Notes: a model not told the origin generated them from the letters alone. Shown: positions 47,279 to 56,613, counted from the stretch's first letter. The stretch is 64,000 nucleotides of DNA from Streptomyces sp. SW4 (GCA_003248315.1 QKWM01000004.1:1-64000); one strand, 5' to 3'. Translations and numbers: made by a program.

Positions 47279-47842
47279 TCAGCCCTCCTGCGGCCGGGGC
47301 GCGGTCAGCTCGACGAGTCGGGCGACGGTGTTCCAGTTGCGGGTGGTGGCGGTCAGGCCCTTGGTGAAGCGGGGCCTGGCGAGGTGCTCGGCGAGCTTGG
47401 AGCGGCCCAGTCCGTCGGGCGCGTACAGGTACAGGACGCGGTCGCCGAGACGGAACTCCTCGGGGAGGAAGGCGTCCCGGTCGATCTCCGTGAAGCGCTC
47501 CTCGCCGGGCGGCGCGGAGAAGTAGGTGACGTGGAGCTGCCGGGGCTCCAGGTCGGCGGCCGGGAACGGGCAGGCGTCGGCGACGGCCTTCAGATAGGCG
47601 TGGTCGCGCACGATCACGCCGACGGCGAAGCCGAAGCGCTTCTCGACGGCGGCGGACAGTTCGGCGGCGAGGGACTCCTCGTCCCCCCGGCCGGAGGTGA
47701 ACACGGCCTGTCCGCTCTGCAGATGGGTGCGCACGCCGCCGTGGCCGAGTTCCTCCATCAGGGCGCGCAGTTCGGCCATCGGGACCTTCTTGCCGCCGCC
47801 CACGTTGATCCCGCGCAGCAGCGCCGCATACGTCGTCGTCAT
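47279..47842 (-). CDS. DUF1697 family protein
   Basis: An intact 187-residue protein. It begins MTTTYAALLRGINVGGGKKV, then LRALMEELGHGGVRTHLQSG, VFTSGRGDEESLAAELSAAV, FGFAVGVIVRDHAYLKAVAD and TTRNWNTVARLVEL. This is the standard DUF1697 sequence pattern; function unknown, cytoplasmic. It converges with the end of the sulfur operon, 39 bases apart, and is preceded by a strong hairpin. Confidence 0.88.
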   Translation of the reverse strand: MTTTYAALLRGINVGGGKKVPMAELRALMEELGHGGVRTHLQSGQAVFTSGRGDEESLAAELSAAVEKRFGFAVGVIVRDHAYLKAVADACPFPAADLEPRQLHVTYFSAPPGEERFTEIDRDAFLPEEFRLGDRVLYLYAPDGLGRSKLAEHLARPRFTKGLTATTRNWNTVARLVELTAPRPQEG

Positions 47843-47857
47843 CCGCACACCATAGAG

Positions 47858-47894
47858 CGGCCGTCGTGCCCCGTGGGGGCGGGCACGACGGCCG
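47858..47894. terminator. 14-bp perfect hairpin between mgt and the DUF1697 gene
   Basis: CGGCCGTCGTGCCC (47858-47871), nine-base loop, exact complement (47881-47894). It lies about 80 bases past the mgt stop on the minus strand and just upstream of the DUF1697 start, so it probably ends the resistance transcript. Confidence 0.7.
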
Positions 47895-47911
47895 TCGTCC
47901 GCACCGGCGGA

Positions 47912-47953
47912 CTGCGCGAAACTCTGACCGATGCGGACCGCGCGGATCAACCG
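47912..47953. repeat. Dispersed 42-bp intergenic repeat, copy 2
   Basis: Starts CTGCGCGAAACTCTGACCGA. Differs from the copy at 35256-35297 at two positions. It lies between the mgt stop and its hairpin. Confidence 0.7.
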
Positions 47954-47970
47954 CTACACACCGCTGTGAC

Positions 47971-49191
47971 TTATCCAACAACGTTGCGGAAAAACGCGCC
48001 GCGGCCCGGCAGTGCGGCCTCGACGAGGTCGGCGGCGCGGCGGGTGCCGCCCTCCCGGGCCGTCTGCGCCTGGAGTTCCTTCAGCCGGCGGGCCACCTCG
48101 GGGTCGTCGACCAGGGCGAGGGCGGCATCGCGCAGCGCCTCGGCCGTGGCCTCCTCGGTGGCCAGTTGCCGGGCGACGCCGAGGGCCCGGAGCATCTCGG
48201 CGTTGCCGAACTGGTCCGCGGCCTGCGGTACGGCGATCATCGGCGTCGCGGTGGCCAGGCCCTCCTGGCTGCCGCCCGCGCCCGCGTGGGTGACGAACAG
48301 GTCGGCCTGGCGCAGCACCGCGAGCTGCGGCACCCAGGAGCGCACCTCCACGCCGGCCGGCACCTCCCCAGTTCCGCGGGGTCGACGTGGCGGCCGATCT
48401 GGAGGACCACGTGCCAGCCGGGCAGGTCGCCGAAGGCCTTGACGCACTCCCGGTAGAACGCGGGCTGTTTGGTGAAGGCCGAGCCCAGGGAGACGAGCAC
48501 GACCTTCTCGGCTCCGGCGGGCCGCTGCCAGTCGCCCTCGGCCTCGCGGTCGCCCTGACAGGCGCCGACGAAGGAGTACACGCTCTCGTCGACCCGGTCG
48601 GCGTTGGGCTGGAGCGCCCTCGGGATCAGTACGAGGGACCGGGCGGGGCGCCCGGCGAACGAGTCGGGATGCTCGGTGATCCCGTTCTCCTCCAGCCAGG
48701 CCCGGAAGCGGGCGTAGTAGGCCCGGCCGCGTGGGGTCTTCTTCGGCTCCTCCCACATCGGCTCGGCGACCTCCTTCTCGTAGCCCTCCCAGGCGACCAT
48801 GCACGGTGAGAGGGAGATCGCGGGCACGCCCCAGCGGTGGGCGAGGACCCGGGCCGGGTACGCGGCGATGTCGTACAGGACGAGGTCCGGCTCGTCGCCC
48901 CGGTAGGCCTCGGCGAGCTGCGGCAGGGCCTGGATCGCGTCGTCCAGGAAGGGCTCGACGTTGTCCAGGAGCGTGGTCCCCCAGGCCTCCGGGTCGGCGT
49001 CGGGGCCGGGCAGCGTGGAGTTCCACAGCCTGGGTTCGGCGCCGGTCCGGCCACCTTCTCGGCGAGGTGCGGCGGGATGGCGTACGTCACCCGGTGCCCC
49101 GCGCGACGAGTTCGCGGATCACCTCCAGGCTGGGGTTCACGTGGCCGTGCGCGGCGATGGAGAACATGGCGATGTGCGCGGGAGTGGTCAT
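47971..49191 (-). CDS. mgt: Macrolide glycosyltransferase, GT1 family (three frameshifts)
   Basis: About 407 residues. It inactivates macrolides by transferring a sugar from UDP-glucose to the drug. The N-terminus [20 protein letters not shown] and the donor-binding C-terminal motif [20 protein letters not shown] followed by [14 protein letters not shown] are those of MGT-type GT1 enzymes. Other family parts: [37 protein letters not shown]. Frames change near 49100, 49050 and 48368. It ends with TAA, unusual at this GC content. It follows the Erm gene, a pairing known from S. lividans lrm-mgt, and has its own promoter. Confidence 0.88.
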
Positions 49192-49227
49192 GCGCCGACC
49201 ATAGACGAGACGAGACGTCTCGTGCAA
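49192..49227 (-). promoter_or_regulatory. Leaderless mgt promoter with a palindromic operator in the spacer
   Basis: On the minus strand, TTGCAC (49222-49227), an 18-base spacer, TATGGT (49198-49203), then six bases to the mgt ATG, so transcription should start at or next to the A of ATG. The exact palindrome ACGAGACGTCTCGT (49210-49223) overlaps the -35 and fills most of the spacer; it resembles TetR-type operators. Confidence 0.65.
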
Positions 49228-49263
49228 CATGTTTCGGGGCGCCGCCCGGCCCGCCGGGCCGGG

Positions 49264-50042
49264 TCACGCCGCCAGCACCTCGTGCAGCCGCAGCCACCGC
49301 TCCGGCGTCACCTCGCCGACGAGCACCCCGGGATCGAGGCGCGCTGCCCGGAAGGCGGCGTCCACCCGGCGCCGCGGGTGCGCCCGCCGCAGCGAGGCGT
49401 GCAGCGAGCCGCCCACGCCGGAGAACCCGAGCTCCACCAGGTCACGCCAGTCGCGGTAGGCGGCGGCGTCCAGCAGCGGGGTGCGGCGCCGCTCGATGCG
49501 GACGATCCCGCGTCCACCCGGGGCGCGGGCCGGAAGCCGTACCGGTCGACGCGGCCGGCCAGCCGCCACGCGTAGCGCGGCCAGGTCCGCACCGTCAGCA
49601 GCGTCCAGCGGCCGTAGTCGCCGGTGCGTTTGCGGGCGTACTCGAGCTGGGTGATCAGGGTGGCCTCGGTGAGGGCGGGGGCCCGCAGGCACCAGTCGAC
49701 GACGTCGGCGGTGCGGGAGAAGGGCACGTTCCCGGCGACCGCGAACGGGCCGCGCGGCGGCCGGGCGGCGAGGAAGTCGCCGGCGATCACCCGCACGTGC
49801 GGGGTGCCCGCGAAGCGGGTGCGCAGGCCGGGGACGAGACGCGGGTCGATCTCGTAGGCCCGCAGCTCCCGGCAGCGGCGGGCGAGCGGTTCGGTCAACG
49901 CGCCCTTTCCCGCCCCGACTTCGAGCAGGAGGGGCGGAGGGCCGCCGTCCGGGACGGCGATCCGGGCGAAGCGCCGGGCGACGGCGCGGTCGGTGAGGAA
50001 GTTCTGCGACAGCGCACGGGAGGTGCGCGTGGGGCGGGCCAT
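49264..50042 (-). CDS. erm: 23S rRNA adenine N6-methyltransferase, Erm family (one frameshift)
   Basis: About 259 residues. It methylates the drug-contact adenine of 23S rRNA (A2058 in E. coli numbering), giving macrolide-lincosamide resistance. Erm motifs: RALSQNFLTDRAVARRF, motif I LLEVGAGKGALTEPLA, YEIDPRLVPGLRTRF, VIAGDFLAARPP, and the catalytic AVAGNVPFSRTADVVDW (NVPF instead of NIPY). After a frame change near 49515 it ends with TPERWLRLHEVLAA. It resembles the Erm(O)/Lrm group by context; I could not confirm the class. ATG 50042 lies 30 bases after a leader ORF and just behind an attenuator hairpin. Confidence 0.9.
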
Positions 50043-50055
50043 GGCCTGCGGTCCT

Positions 50056-50232
50056 TGTCTTCCGTGAAAGGTCAGAAGGGCAGCGCGAGGCCCTGACCGG
50101 AAGACAGGTGAAGAGGGGGGAGCAGACGGACGCGGCGCGCCGGATCAGCGGGCGGCGTGGCTCCCGGGCCGGTCAGGGCTCCGGGGCCGCGACGCATCCG
50201 GATGGAGTGCGTGCAACCCCGGCCGTGACCGG
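50056..50232 (-). promoter_or_regulatory. Four-segment attenuator controlling erm
   Basis: In mRNA sense: segment 1 CCGGTCA (50232-50226, leader codons 10-12), segment 2 CCCTGACCGG (50178-50169), segment 3 CCGGTCAGGG (50100-50091), segment 4 CTGACC (50075-50070) with outer arm CGGAAGACA (50064-50056). Segments 1:2 pair over 7 bases, 2:3 over 10, and 3:4 over 6 plus a 9-bp outer stem with TGTCTTCCG (50106-50098). The 3:4 form abuts the AAGGA ribosome site (50056-50052). A ribosome stalled on segment 1 would favour 2:3 and free the erm start. Confidence 0.7.
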
Positions 50233-50260
50233 TGATGAAGATCGCGTTGTTCGCTGCCAC
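50072..50260 (-). CDS. Erm leader peptide with an IFIT stall-like motif (62 codons)
   Basis: GTG 50260 to TGA 50072. The peptide begins MAANNAIFITGHGRGC. Residues 7-10 (IFIT) resemble the IFVI stalling motif of the classical ErmC leader, where an erythromycin-bound ribosome stops. Codons 10-12 form segment 1 of the attenuator. The ORF runs through segments 2 and 3 and stops 30 bases before the erm ATG. No Shine-Dalgarno precedes the GTG; the promoter places the transcript start at the GTG, so translation is probably leaderless. Confidence 0.65.
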   Translation of the reverse strand: MAANNAIFITGHGRGCTHSIRMRRGPGALTGPGATPPADPARRVRLLPPLHLSSGQGLALPF

Positions 50261-50267
50261 GGAGGGG

Positions 50268-50295
50268 ACGCTAGGCGCCTCCCCGGGCGGCGCAA
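50268..50295 (-). promoter_or_regulatory. Promoter of the erm leader transcript
   Basis: On the minus strand TTGCGC (50290-50295), a 16-base spacer and TAGCGT (50268-50273), followed by seven bases to the GTG of the leader peptide. The spacing predicts a leaderless transcript. Confidence 0.55.
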
Positions 50296-50362
50296 CCGAA
50301 ATACCAGCCGACGCCGTGCCGGTGCCGGTGCCGGCGGGGGCACGGCCTGGCGGGGCGCGGGC

Positions 50363-51669
50363 TCAGCGCTGGTAGCGGGCCAGGACCAGGTTGCCGTCCT
50401 CCTCCAGACGTTCCCGCAGGCCGGCCAGGCCGATGGCGCCGCTGTAGTACTCCTGCAGGGCGGGGGTGGCCACCTTGTCCTTCCACTCGGGTAGCCGCGC
50501 ACGGACTGCGCCGGGGCCGGGCGCAGATGGCGGGCGAGCGCGGCGCCGGTGGCCCAGCCGTGTTCGGCGGTGTGCAGGGCCGGGTCCTTCAGCGCCTCGG
50601 TGCCGGTGGGCAGCATCCAGTCGCCGAGGGCGAGGCGCACCATGTTCTCCGGACGGAGCAGGAAGTCGATGAAGGCCGCCGCCTCCTTCTTGTGCGGGCA
50701 GTCCTCGGCGATCGACAGCGTCTGCGGACTGACGCCCTGGGCGAGCCCCTCGGCGCCCGCCGGGGCGGGCAGCACCTGCCAGTCGAAGCCCTCCGGAGCC
50801 TGCTGCACGATCTGCTGGCGGTAGGAGAACCCCAGGGGCACCATCGCGTACTCGCCGGCGAAGAACCCCGGCAGCGTGTCCGACCCGCCGCTGCCCAGCG
50901 TCGAGGCGGGGGCACTGCGATCGGTGTTGACCTGGTCGTGGACGGTGCGCGGCACGACCGCGTCGCCCTCCTCGAACCGCACGGTCACCTTGCCGTCCGC
51001 GCCCCGGTGGAAGAGCCGTCCGCCCGCCGACAGCGACAGGTTGAGCGTGGCGGACACCGGCTCCTTGAGGGGCCAGGCCACGCCGTACCGGCCGTCGCCG
51101 CTCAGCCGCTCGGTCACCTCCCGGAACTCCGCCCAGCTCCAGGGCCGTTCGGGCGTGGGGACGCGCACGCCCGATTCCCTCAGCAGGTCGCTGTTGGCGA
51201 TGAGGACGCGCGGTTCCTGGAGGAAGGGGACGCCGTAGACGCCGTCGCCGAAGGTGACGGTCTGCCAGCTGCGCTCCGGGATGTCCGACGTGAGCCGCTC
51301 GGGCAGCAGGCCGGTCAGGTCGGCGAGGTAGCCGCCGTAGGCGAAGTCGGCGAGGTCGTCGGAGGCGTCGTGGATGATGTCGGGGGCCTCGCCGCCCTCG
51401 AAGGAGGTGAGGAGCTGGTCGTGGACGCTGTCCCAGCTGCCCTGCACGTACTCGACCCGCACGTCGGGGCGGGTGGCGTTCCACTCGCGCACCAGTTCCT
51501 TCGTGGCCTCGACCGACTCCTGCTGCCAGGCCAGGGACTGGAAGCGCAGGGTGATCCGGCCGTCCTCGGTGCCGGCGCCGCCGTCCGTGCAGCCGGCGAG
51601 CAGCACGCCGAGGACGAGGGCGACGGTCGCGGCGATCCTCGTGCGTGCCGGGACGCCCGTGGTGCGCAT
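50363..51669 (-). CDS. ABC transporter, extracellular solute-binding lipoprotein family 1 (one frameshift)
   Basis: About 435 residues. Lipobox VLLAGC after a short signal. The body follows the sugar-binding family 1 pattern: LVREWNATRPDVRVEYVQGS, LLTSFEGGEAPDIIHDAS, YGVPFLQEPRVLIANSDLLR, FAGEYAMVPLGFSYRQQI, KKEAAAFIDFLLRPENMVRL. The frame changes near 50495, then EYYSGAIGLAGLRERLEE. The ATG at 51669 shares a base with the stop of the permease gene upstream, so it is last in a three-gene operon. The ligand is probably an oligosaccharide; identity unknown. Confidence 0.88.
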
Positions 51670-52502
51670 CAGCCCCTCACCGCCCCGGCCAGCATGCCGC
51701 CCGTGATGCGCCGCTGGACGACCGCGAAGATCACCAGCGAGGGCAGCGTCGCCAGGAACGCCGCCGCCGCGAGCGGGCCCAGGTCGGCGACGCCCTCGGC
51801 GCCGATGAAGTGGGTGAGCACCACCGGCAGGGTCTGCTTCTCCGGGGTCTTCAGCAGCACCAGCGCGAAGAAGAACTCGTTCCACGCCGTGATGAAGGCG
51901 AACAGCGCCGTCGCCACGATCCCCGGGGCCAGCAGCGGTGCCGTCACCGACACCAGGATCCGCAGCCGCCCGGCCCCGTCCACGGCCGCCGCCTCCTCCA
52001 GTTCGGCCGGCACGGCCCGTACGTAGCCCGCGAGCATCCACAGCGCGAACGGCAGGGCCCACACCACGTACACCATCACCAGTCCGGGCACCGAGTCGAC
52101 CAGCCGCAGGTTCTTCAGCAGCAGGAACAGCGGGATGATCAGCAGCACGAACGGGAAGGCCTGGCTGACCACCACCCAGCCGGTCGCCGCCCTGGCGAGC
52201 CTCCCCCGGCGACGGGCCATGACGTAGGCCATGGGCGTCGCGATCACTACGGCGATCACGGCCGCGGCGACGGCGCTGAGCAGGGAGTTGAGTGCCGCGT
52301 TCAGCAGCGGCTGCTCGTCGAAGGCCTGCCGGAAGTTGGCCAGGGTCGGATCCCGGGGGATCCAGGTGGGGTGCGCGCTGCCCAGTTCGCGCGGCGGTTT
52401 GAACGCGGTCGAGACCAGCCACAGGAACGGAAAGGCCAGGAAGGCCAGATACGCCAGCAGTGCGACGTACTGGCCGGCGCGGGCCCGGGCCGATGTCCTC
52501 AC
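51669..52502 (-). CDS. ABC transporter permease, MalG type
   Basis: An intact 277-residue protein with six predicted helices (VALLAYLAFLAFPFLWLVST, SLLSAVAAAVIAVVIATPMA, VVVSQAFPFVLLIIPLFLLL and others). The EAA loop reads VPAELEEAAAVDGAGRLRIL. The family start TAFKPPRELGSAHPTWIPRD is typical of carbohydrate permeases of the MalG group. GTG 52502 overlaps the other permease's stop (GTGA). Confidence 0.92.
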   Translation of the reverse strand: MRTSARARAGQYVALLAYLAFLAFPFLWLVSTAFKPPRELGSAHPTWIPRDPTLANFRQAFDEQPLLNAALNSLLSAVAAAVIAVVIATPMAYVMARRRGRLARAATGWVVVSQAFPFVLLIIPLFLLLKNLRLVDSVPGLVMVYVVWALPFALWMLAGYVRAVPAELEEAAAVDGAGRLRILVSVTAPLLAPGIVATALFAFITAWNEFFFALVLLKTPEKQTLPVVLTHFIGAEGVADLGPLAAAAFLATLPSLVIFAVVQRRITGGMLAGAVRG

Positions 52503-53434
52503 GTCCGTTCACCTCCCCTGAGCCGGCCGGCGAGGAACACGGCCAGCAGTACCGAGATCACGGCGACCATGACGCAGCCCATCGCCGCCGCGTACCCGAA
52601 CTGGCCGTAGCGGAAAGCCTCTTCGTAGGCGAACAGCATGGGCAGCCTGGTCCGTCCGCCGGGGCCGCCGCTGGTCAGCACGTAGACCAGGGCGAACGCG
52701 TTGACGTTCCAGATCAGGTTGAGCGCGGTGATGGCGAGGGCGACGGGTCTGAGGGCGGGCCAGGTCACGGTGCGGAACCGGCGCCACGGCCCCGCGCCGT
52801 CGACCGCGGCGGCCTCGTGCAGTTCCCGCGGGGTGTTCTGCAGTCCGGCGAGCAGCGCGACGGTCGTCTGGGGCATGCCCGCCCAGACGCCGACGACGAT
52901 CACCGCGGGCAGCGCCGTGCCCAGGCCGCTGAGCCAGTCGCGGCCGTCGCCGAGGCCGAGGTCGCGCAGCGTCTCGTTGAGGATGCCCGCGTCCGGGTTG
53001 TAGACGAGCCGCCACATGATGCCGACGACCACCTCGGGCATCGCCCACGGGACGATCGCCAGGGCGCGGGCCAGCCAGCGCAGCCGCAGCTTCTGGTCGA
53101 GCAGCAGGGCGAGGCCGAGGGCGAGCAGGAACTGCGGGACGGTCACCCCGACGGCCCACAGCAGCCCGATGCGGAACGACTCCCAGAACAGGGTGTCCCG
53201 CATCAGGTCCTGGAAGTTCAGCGTGCCGATCCACCGGGTGGGCTCCGTCCGTCCGGACTGGGCGTCGGTGAACGCGAGCAGCACCCCGTACAGCAGCGGT
53301 CCCACGCTGAGCACGAGGATGGGCAGCAGGGCCGGCAGCACCAGGAACCAGGCGCCGTGACCGGTGGCCCGGCGGGGCCGGTCCGGTCCGGGCGCGCGGG
53401 GCGCCGGTCTCCTCACCTCGGTCAGCTGTGTCAC
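52499..53434 (-). CDS. ABC transporter permease, MalF type
   Basis: An intact 311-residue protein with six helices (LVLPALLPILVLSVGPLLYG, IGLLWAVGVTVPQFLLALGL and others). The EAA loop is TPRELHEAAAVDGAGPWRRF. GTG 53434 follows GAGGAG at good spacing. First gene of the operon with the MalG-type permease and the binding protein. No ATPase gene is linked; in Streptomyces such systems commonly share the MsiK ATPase encoded elsewhere (known for the family; inferred here). Confidence 0.92.
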   Translation of the reverse strand: MTQLTEVRRPAPRAPGPDRPRRATGHGAWFLVLPALLPILVLSVGPLLYGVLLAFTDAQSGRTEPTRWIGTLNFQDLMRDTLFWESFRIGLLWAVGVTVPQFLLALGLALLLDQKLRLRWLARALAIVPWAMPEVVVGIMWRLVYNPDAGILNETLRDLGLGDGRDWLSGLGTALPAVIVVGVWAGMPQTTVALLAGLQNTPRELHEAAAVDGAGPWRRFRTVTWPALRPVALAITALNLIWNVNAFALVYVLTSGGPGGRTRLPMLFAYEEAFRYGQFGYAAAMGCVMVAVISVLLAVFLAGRLRGGERT

Positions 53435-53654
53435 GGGATCAGCTCCTCGGGACGGCTCGGAAGGCCTGGTCATGGTCGTGAAGGCGCCGGTCCCCGTCAA
53501 GGCACCGCGCACACGGTCCGACCTGTGCGAATGGGACACTGGCCGATGGCCGGCGCGCACCGGGCGACCCGGTGCGGGCCACGGGGCCCCGGCCGAGGTG
53601 ACGGGGCGTCCGGTGGATGGCGGACGGCCCGGCGGAGGAGAAGGAGACGGACCG

Positions 53655-54516
53655 ATGGACGAGGCACGGGCGCGGGACGTACTGGCCGCGGCGGGGGTGC
53701 TGCCGGGCCGGCGGAGGACGCGCGGCTGCTCGCGCTGGGCGAGAACGCCGTGTTCGCGGCCGGTGACCTGGTCGTCAAGGTGGGCCGCGACGCCGAACTG
53801 CTGGACCGCGCCCGCCGGGAACTGGACATCGCCGCGTGGCTGGAGGCGGCCGGCGTCCCGGCGGTCCGGGCGGCGGAGCCGGAGCCGCTGCTCGTCGAGG
53901 GGCACCCGGTGACGCTGTGGCACCGGCTGCCCGACCCGGTGCGGCCTGCCGAACCGCGGGACCTGGCCGCGCTGCTGCGGCTCGTGCACGCACTGCCCTC
54001 CCCTCCTTCACCCTGCCGCCCCGCGAGCTGCTGGGCGGGGTGGAACGCTGGCTGCGGCTCGCGGGCGACGCCATCGACCCCGCCGACGCGGCCTATCTGC
54101 GGGCGCGCCGCGACGGGTTCGCGCCGGCGGCCGCCGCGCTCACCCCGCAGCTGCCGCCCGGCCCGATCCACGGGGACGCGCTGCCCCGCAACGTGCACAT
54201 CGGTCCCGACGGCCCGGTCCTGGTGGACCTGGAGACCTTCTCCTCGGACCTGCGGGAGCACGACCTGGTGGTCATGGCCCTCTCGCACGACCGCTACGGG
54301 CTGCCGGCCGAGGCGTACGCGTCCTTCACCGCCGCCTATGGGTGGGACGTGCGCGAGTGGGAGGGGTGTGCGGTGCTGCGCGGGGCCCGGGAGACGGCCA
54401 GCTGCGCCTGGGTGGCGCAGCACACGCCGGGCAACCCGAAGGCACTGGCCGAGTTCGAACGCAGGGTGGCGTCGCTGCGGGACGGGGACCCGACGGTGCG
54501 GTGGTATCCGTTCTGA
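53655..54516 (+). CDS. Aminoglycoside phosphotransferase (APH) family kinase (two frameshifts)
   Basis: About 287 residues. N-lobe: LLALGENAVFAAGDLVVKVG with the ATP-binding Lys of VVKV. C-lobe: PPGPIHGDALPRNVHIGPDG, the HGD-x4-N Brenner motif, then PVLVDLETFSSDLREHDLVV with the metal Asp. The substrate of APH-fold kinases cannot be read from sequence; choline, homoserine or an antibiotic are all possible. Frames change near 53708 and 54000. ATG 53655 follows GAAGGAGA. Divergent from the ABC operon. Confidence 0.85.
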
Positions 54517-54529
54517 GCGCCGGGCGGCC

Positions 54530-55250
54530 TCAGACCCGCTCGCCGGCCGGCTCCCGCAGCGGCCAGGAGCCGTCCACGACCGCCGTGCTGTCCCCTTGCG
54601 GCGCAGGAACCTCTGGAAGTCCGCCGCCCAGGCCGCGCACCACTCGATCTGCCGGCGGTGCAGCTCCGCCGGGCCGAGGGCGGCGATCTTGGGGTGGCGG
54701 CCGGCTATCGCGGCGGCCAGCCGGGCCGCGGCGAGGGCGTCGGCCGAGGCGTCGTGGGCGGCGTCGAGCGGCACGCCGTACTCCGCGCAGACGGCCTCCA
54801 GGTTGCGCTTGCCCGGGCGGTAGCGGTCGACGAAGCGGTCGATGGCGTAGGGGTCGATGACCGGGGCGGGGTCCGCGCCGCCGAGGCGCTCGCGCAGGGA
54901 CGGCAGCCCGTGGCGCCGCAGTTCGGCGGAGAGCAGGGTGAGGTCGAACGCGGCGTTGTAGGCGACCACGGGGATCCCCGCCTGCCAGGAGGACACCAGG
55001 ACCCCGGCGATGGCGTCCGCCACCCGGTCGGCCGGCCGGCCCTCGGCGACCGCCCGCTCGGTGCTGATGCCGTGCACCGCCACCGCGTCCGCCGGGATCT
55101 CGACGCCGGGGTCGGCCAGCCACTCCCGGTGCCCATCGGCTCACCGCCCCTGACCTCGATGACGGCCCCCGTGACGATGCGCGCCTCGCGCGGATCGGTG
55201 CCCGTCGTCTCCAGGTCGAAGCCGATCAGCAGCTCCCGGTGCCAGCCCAT
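54530..55250 (-). CDS. DEDDh 3'-5' exonuclease, DnaQ-like (two frameshifts)
   Basis: About 240 residues. Exo I LLIGFDLETTGTDPREARIV holds the first Asp and Glu; Exo II VVAYNAAFDLTLLSAELRR holds the next Asp; Exo III HDASADALAAARLAAAIAG has His and Asp five apart, the DEDDh spacing. It removes nucleotides from 3' ends in repair, proofreading or RNA turnover. Frames change near 55140 and 54595. ATG 55250 begins MGWHRELLIG. It converges with the APH gene, 13 bases apart. Confidence 0.88.
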
Positions 55251-55366
55251 GGGCCGTCCCCCTTCTTCGTGGTGCGTTCCCCCAGTGGTCTCCACCTTCG
55301 CACGCACCACTGACAATCAGGGGTCCGCCTCCCGGCCCGCTCCCGGCCGCGGGGCCCGGCGGCCCG

Positions 55367-56613
55367 TCACGACACGGGCCGCGAATCCGCCCACATCAGC
55401 TCGAACTCCTCGCGATAGGTGGAGAACAGTCCGCCTTCGTCCGCTTGGTCCGACTTGACGACCTTTCCGGTGTTCCGGCCGTTCCGCAGGACGAACACCG
55501 GCGCCTCCATCCCCGCGTGCGGCGCAGGTAGGACTGCACGACCGCGATGCCGTCGGCGCCGTCCCCGTCGACGAGGTAGGCGGTGAAGCGGGGGGTCTCG
55601 TCGTAGACCTGGATCTCGAAGGCGCCCGGGTCCCGCAGCCGGGAGCGCACCCGGCGCATGTGCAGGATGTTCGTCTCCACGGCCCGGCCGAGCTCGCCGC
55701 GCTTGATGCCCAGCTCGCGCTCGCGCCGCTTGACGGCGCTGGAGGCCGGGTTGAGGAACAGCAGCCGCACCCGGCTGCCGGCCTCGGCCAGCCGCACCAG
55801 GCGGCGTCCGGAGAAGTTCTGCACGAGCAGGTTCAGGCCGATGCCGATGGCGTCGAGGCGGCGGGCCCCGCCGAAGATGTCCTCGGCCGGGAACTGGCGC
55901 AGCAGCCGGACCCGGTCCGGGTGCACGGCGACCACGTCGGCGTACCGGTCGCCGACCAGGTCCTCGACCGCGTCGACGGGCAGCCGGCGGGCGGAGGGCG
56001 CCTCGCTCCCGGAGCCGAGGACCTCCAGCAGCCGGGCGGAGGCCCGCTCGGCCTGGTTCAGGACCGCCTCGGACAGGGCCCGGTTGCGGGAGACGACGTT
56101 CCGCGTGACCTCCAGCTCGTCCAGCGCCAGCTCCACGTCGCGGCGCTCGTCCACGTACGGCTCGAAGCAGGGCCAGTGCTGCACCATCAGCTCGCGCAGC
56201 TGGGGCAGCGTGAGGAAGCTCAGGACGTTGTCGTCGGCCGGGTCGAGCAGATAGCCCTTGCGGCGGCTGACCTCGCGGACGGCGACCGCCCGCTGCACCC
56301 ACTCCTGCCCGGCCGGGCCGGCGGCGGCGACGACCCAGTCGTCGCCGTGCACGGGCTCGTAGACGGGCCGCAGGACGGCGGCGACCACGGCACGCAGCCG
56401 CTGTTCGACCAGATTCAGCCAGATGTAGGCGCGGCCGGCGCGCTGGGCACGGGTGCGCACCTCGTGCCAGGCATCGGCGTCCCAGTCCAGCTCGGGCCCT
56501 ATGGCGCCCGCGCTCACGGGCCGCGCCAGTGACACCGCACCGGGCGGGACGTCCGTGGAGTTCCCCTCGTGACCCTCGTCACCAGGGGGCAGCTCCAGCC
56601 CTCCCGACCCCAC
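55367..56613 (-). CDS. SAV2148 family HEPN-domain protein (one frameshift)
   Basis: About 415 residues. Starts MGSGGLELPPGDEGHEGNST from a GTG at 56613. Highly characteristic parts, remembered from Streptomyces homologues called SAV2148 family HEPN proteins, are RAYIWLNLVEQRLRAVVAAV, REVSRRKGYLLDPADDNVLS and FDETPRFTAYLV-like sequence near the end. R140-x5-H146 (LRELMVQHW) fits the RX4-6H pattern of HEPN ribonucleases, but activity is untested by sequence alone. A middle region (RLVRLAEAGSRVRLLFLNPA) recalls phospholipase D-like modules. Frame change near 55515. Widely conserved in the genus by memory, so more likely a housekeeping role than a mobile toxin. Confidence 0.78.
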
